The notes below the pieces were generated by a model, which made no database searches, had not been told where the DNA came from, and was given only the letters and a program-made list of their open reading frames with translations. From Nematopogon swammerdamellus (lineage: Eukaryota > Arthropoda > Insecta > Lepidoptera > Adelidae): 64,000 bases of DNA. Each line of letters starts with the position of its first letter. Positions within the stretch are counted from its first letter, which is position 1. The position numbers were made by a program, and so were the translations under genes. The stretch covers positions 19,391,596 to 19,455,595 of the forward strand of contig OX336343.1 of NCBI GenBank assembly GCA_946902875.1, in the 5' to 3' direction. Below, piece by piece: positions 63,145-64,000 of the stretch.

Positions 63145-63554
63145 AATAATATGCATTTAGAGATATTAAGCGATATTGTTCTCACGATTCACTGATCAAA
63201 CGATCAAATAAATGTTTTATAGGGGCGATAATTTCGTTTTAATTATTGTATTCGCCGGACTGCATGAACTTATGTGACCGCAATTTCCTATATAATATTA
63301 TTTAACAATTAATATTAACTGCACAGAATACAAAGGCGCGCCTAGGCAGTTAAGTCTGGCTAGACGATCATAATCAATACCTATTCGCTAATTATTATCC
63401 GTGATTAGATCGCCATTATCGTGAGAAACGTTTAAACCGAAGCGCCGTTTGTGTGCACCTTGTCATAATCAATTAAATAGTTTTATCCAAAGAATGTAAA
63501 CGGAATGGAAGCGCCATAAATCGTCGAGCAGGTGAAAATAAAATCTGTTAAGTG
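63145..63554. promoter_or_regulatory. repeat-poor block with factor-site motifs
   Basis: 63.40-63.54 kb holds TGTAAACGG (forkhead type), AATCAATTAAATAG and GCGCCATAAATCG (Hox/caudal type), with no repeat match and no frame. An enhancer is possible; the evidence is motif content only. Confidence 0.2.
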
Positions 63555-63610
63555 CGAGTTTTACTCGCGCACGAAGGTTTCCGTATCTATCCGCTATCAA
63601 TAATATCCGC
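63555..63610 (+). repeat. 52-bp repeat shared with 47.46 kb
   Basis: GTTTTACTCGCGCACGAAGG, TTTCCGTATCTATCCGCTAT and CAATAATATCCGCC match the minus strand at 47460-47512 almost base for base. Confidence 0.65.
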
Positions 63611-63774
63611 CTATCCGCTCAGGTGGCATGGTCTTTGAATTTTAATTTCGAAGATATGTAGGACGATCGGAGAGAAGCCTCAATGAGCTCGATAGCAATT
63701 TACGGTGGGAAAATGAGAGCACCTCAATGAGGTCGTTGGCATTTTAGCGGCTATAACAATGCAATGTATGAAAT

Positions 63775-64000
63775 CTTGTGGCGCCATCTGTTATTAAATA
63801 ATGTGACTAATAGATTTTAATGAAACGTTTCTTGTATGGGGGCCACCCTTAATTTATAACTTTTTCTTATTTTTCTTATTTTTCTTATTTGTTGTTTCAT
63901 CCGCCATAGTAACACATATTCTGTGAAAGTTTCAACCGGCTACCTATTACGGTTCAAGAGATACAGCCCTCGGACGGACGGCCGGACGGACAGACTTCGG
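63775..64000 (+). repeat. family M element, cut by window end
   Basis: TGTGGCGCCATCTGTTATT, GTTTCTTGTATGGGGGCC, repeated TTTTCTTA, CATCCGCCATAGTAACACAT, CTACCTATTACGGTTCAAG and ACAGCCCTCGGACGGACG. The GGAACCCT end lies beyond the window. Confidence 0.75.

Overview
This window is insect nuclear DNA, almost certainly from a moth or butterfly (Lepidoptera). It is AT-rich and has no operons. It is packed with short repeat families I associate with lepidopteran genomes: Helitron-like ends carrying the GCCCGCGGCTTCGCTCGCG motif, GGAACCCT-type MITEs, RTE-like 3' tails beginning CATCATCATC, and tRNA- or 5S-derived SINEs. No complete conserved host gene is visible. It reads as intergenic or intronic DNA containing a few possible exons. 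Repeat-family names used here (SINE-R, SINE-T, LINE-A/B/C, M, P, Q, Z) are working labels of mine; membership was judged by eye from shared sequence.

Layout. 1-10.9 kb: scattered SINE-R, M, P and LINE scraps in otherwise unremarkable AT-rich DNA. 10.9-18.5 kb: nearly repeat-poor, with a strong microRNA-precursor-like hairpin at 13.53-13.63 kb. 18.5-24.4 kb: LINE-B, SINE-T and Q copies. 24.4-27.4 kb: element Z, then an inverted array of 100-bp repeats (4 units one way, 16 the other), bracketed by similar GC-rich segments. 28.2-28.6 kb: palindromic MITE with TTAA at both ends. 28.6-33.4 kb: repeat-poor, with a GC-rich block at 31.0-31.5 kb. 33.4-38.4 kb: LINE and SINE remnants. 38.7-47.4 kb: the densest repeat cluster, with Helitron-like ends, two SINE-R copies, a P foldback, a ~560-bp tandem array, and a 1.78-kb giant inverted repeat built of ~67-bp units, followed by a reversed Z copy. 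47.5-48.6 kb: two coding-like islands on opposite strands. 50-57.6 kb: a 5'-truncated LINE with a 373-codon reverse-transcriptase frame, LINE-B pieces and a broken mariner. 58.5-59.2 kb: CpG-rich promoter-like DNA leading into a clean 61-codon frame, the best candidate host exon. 59.5-64 kb: SINE-R, SINE-T, P and M copies and several strong palindromes.

The most interesting signals are: (1) the microRNA-like hairpin; (2) two unrelated tandem arrays, each folded into a long inverted repeat and each next to the same end of element Z, so a transcript could form long dsRNA; (3) SINE-R, whose head looks like a tRNA promoter (A box, B box) with a 5S rRNA internal promoter inserted between the boxes; (4) a SINE-R/Q chimera with the same junction at two distant sites. 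The reverse transcriptase and transposase frames serve mobile elements, and most carry truncations or frame breaks. I see no host pathway that links the candidate exons.
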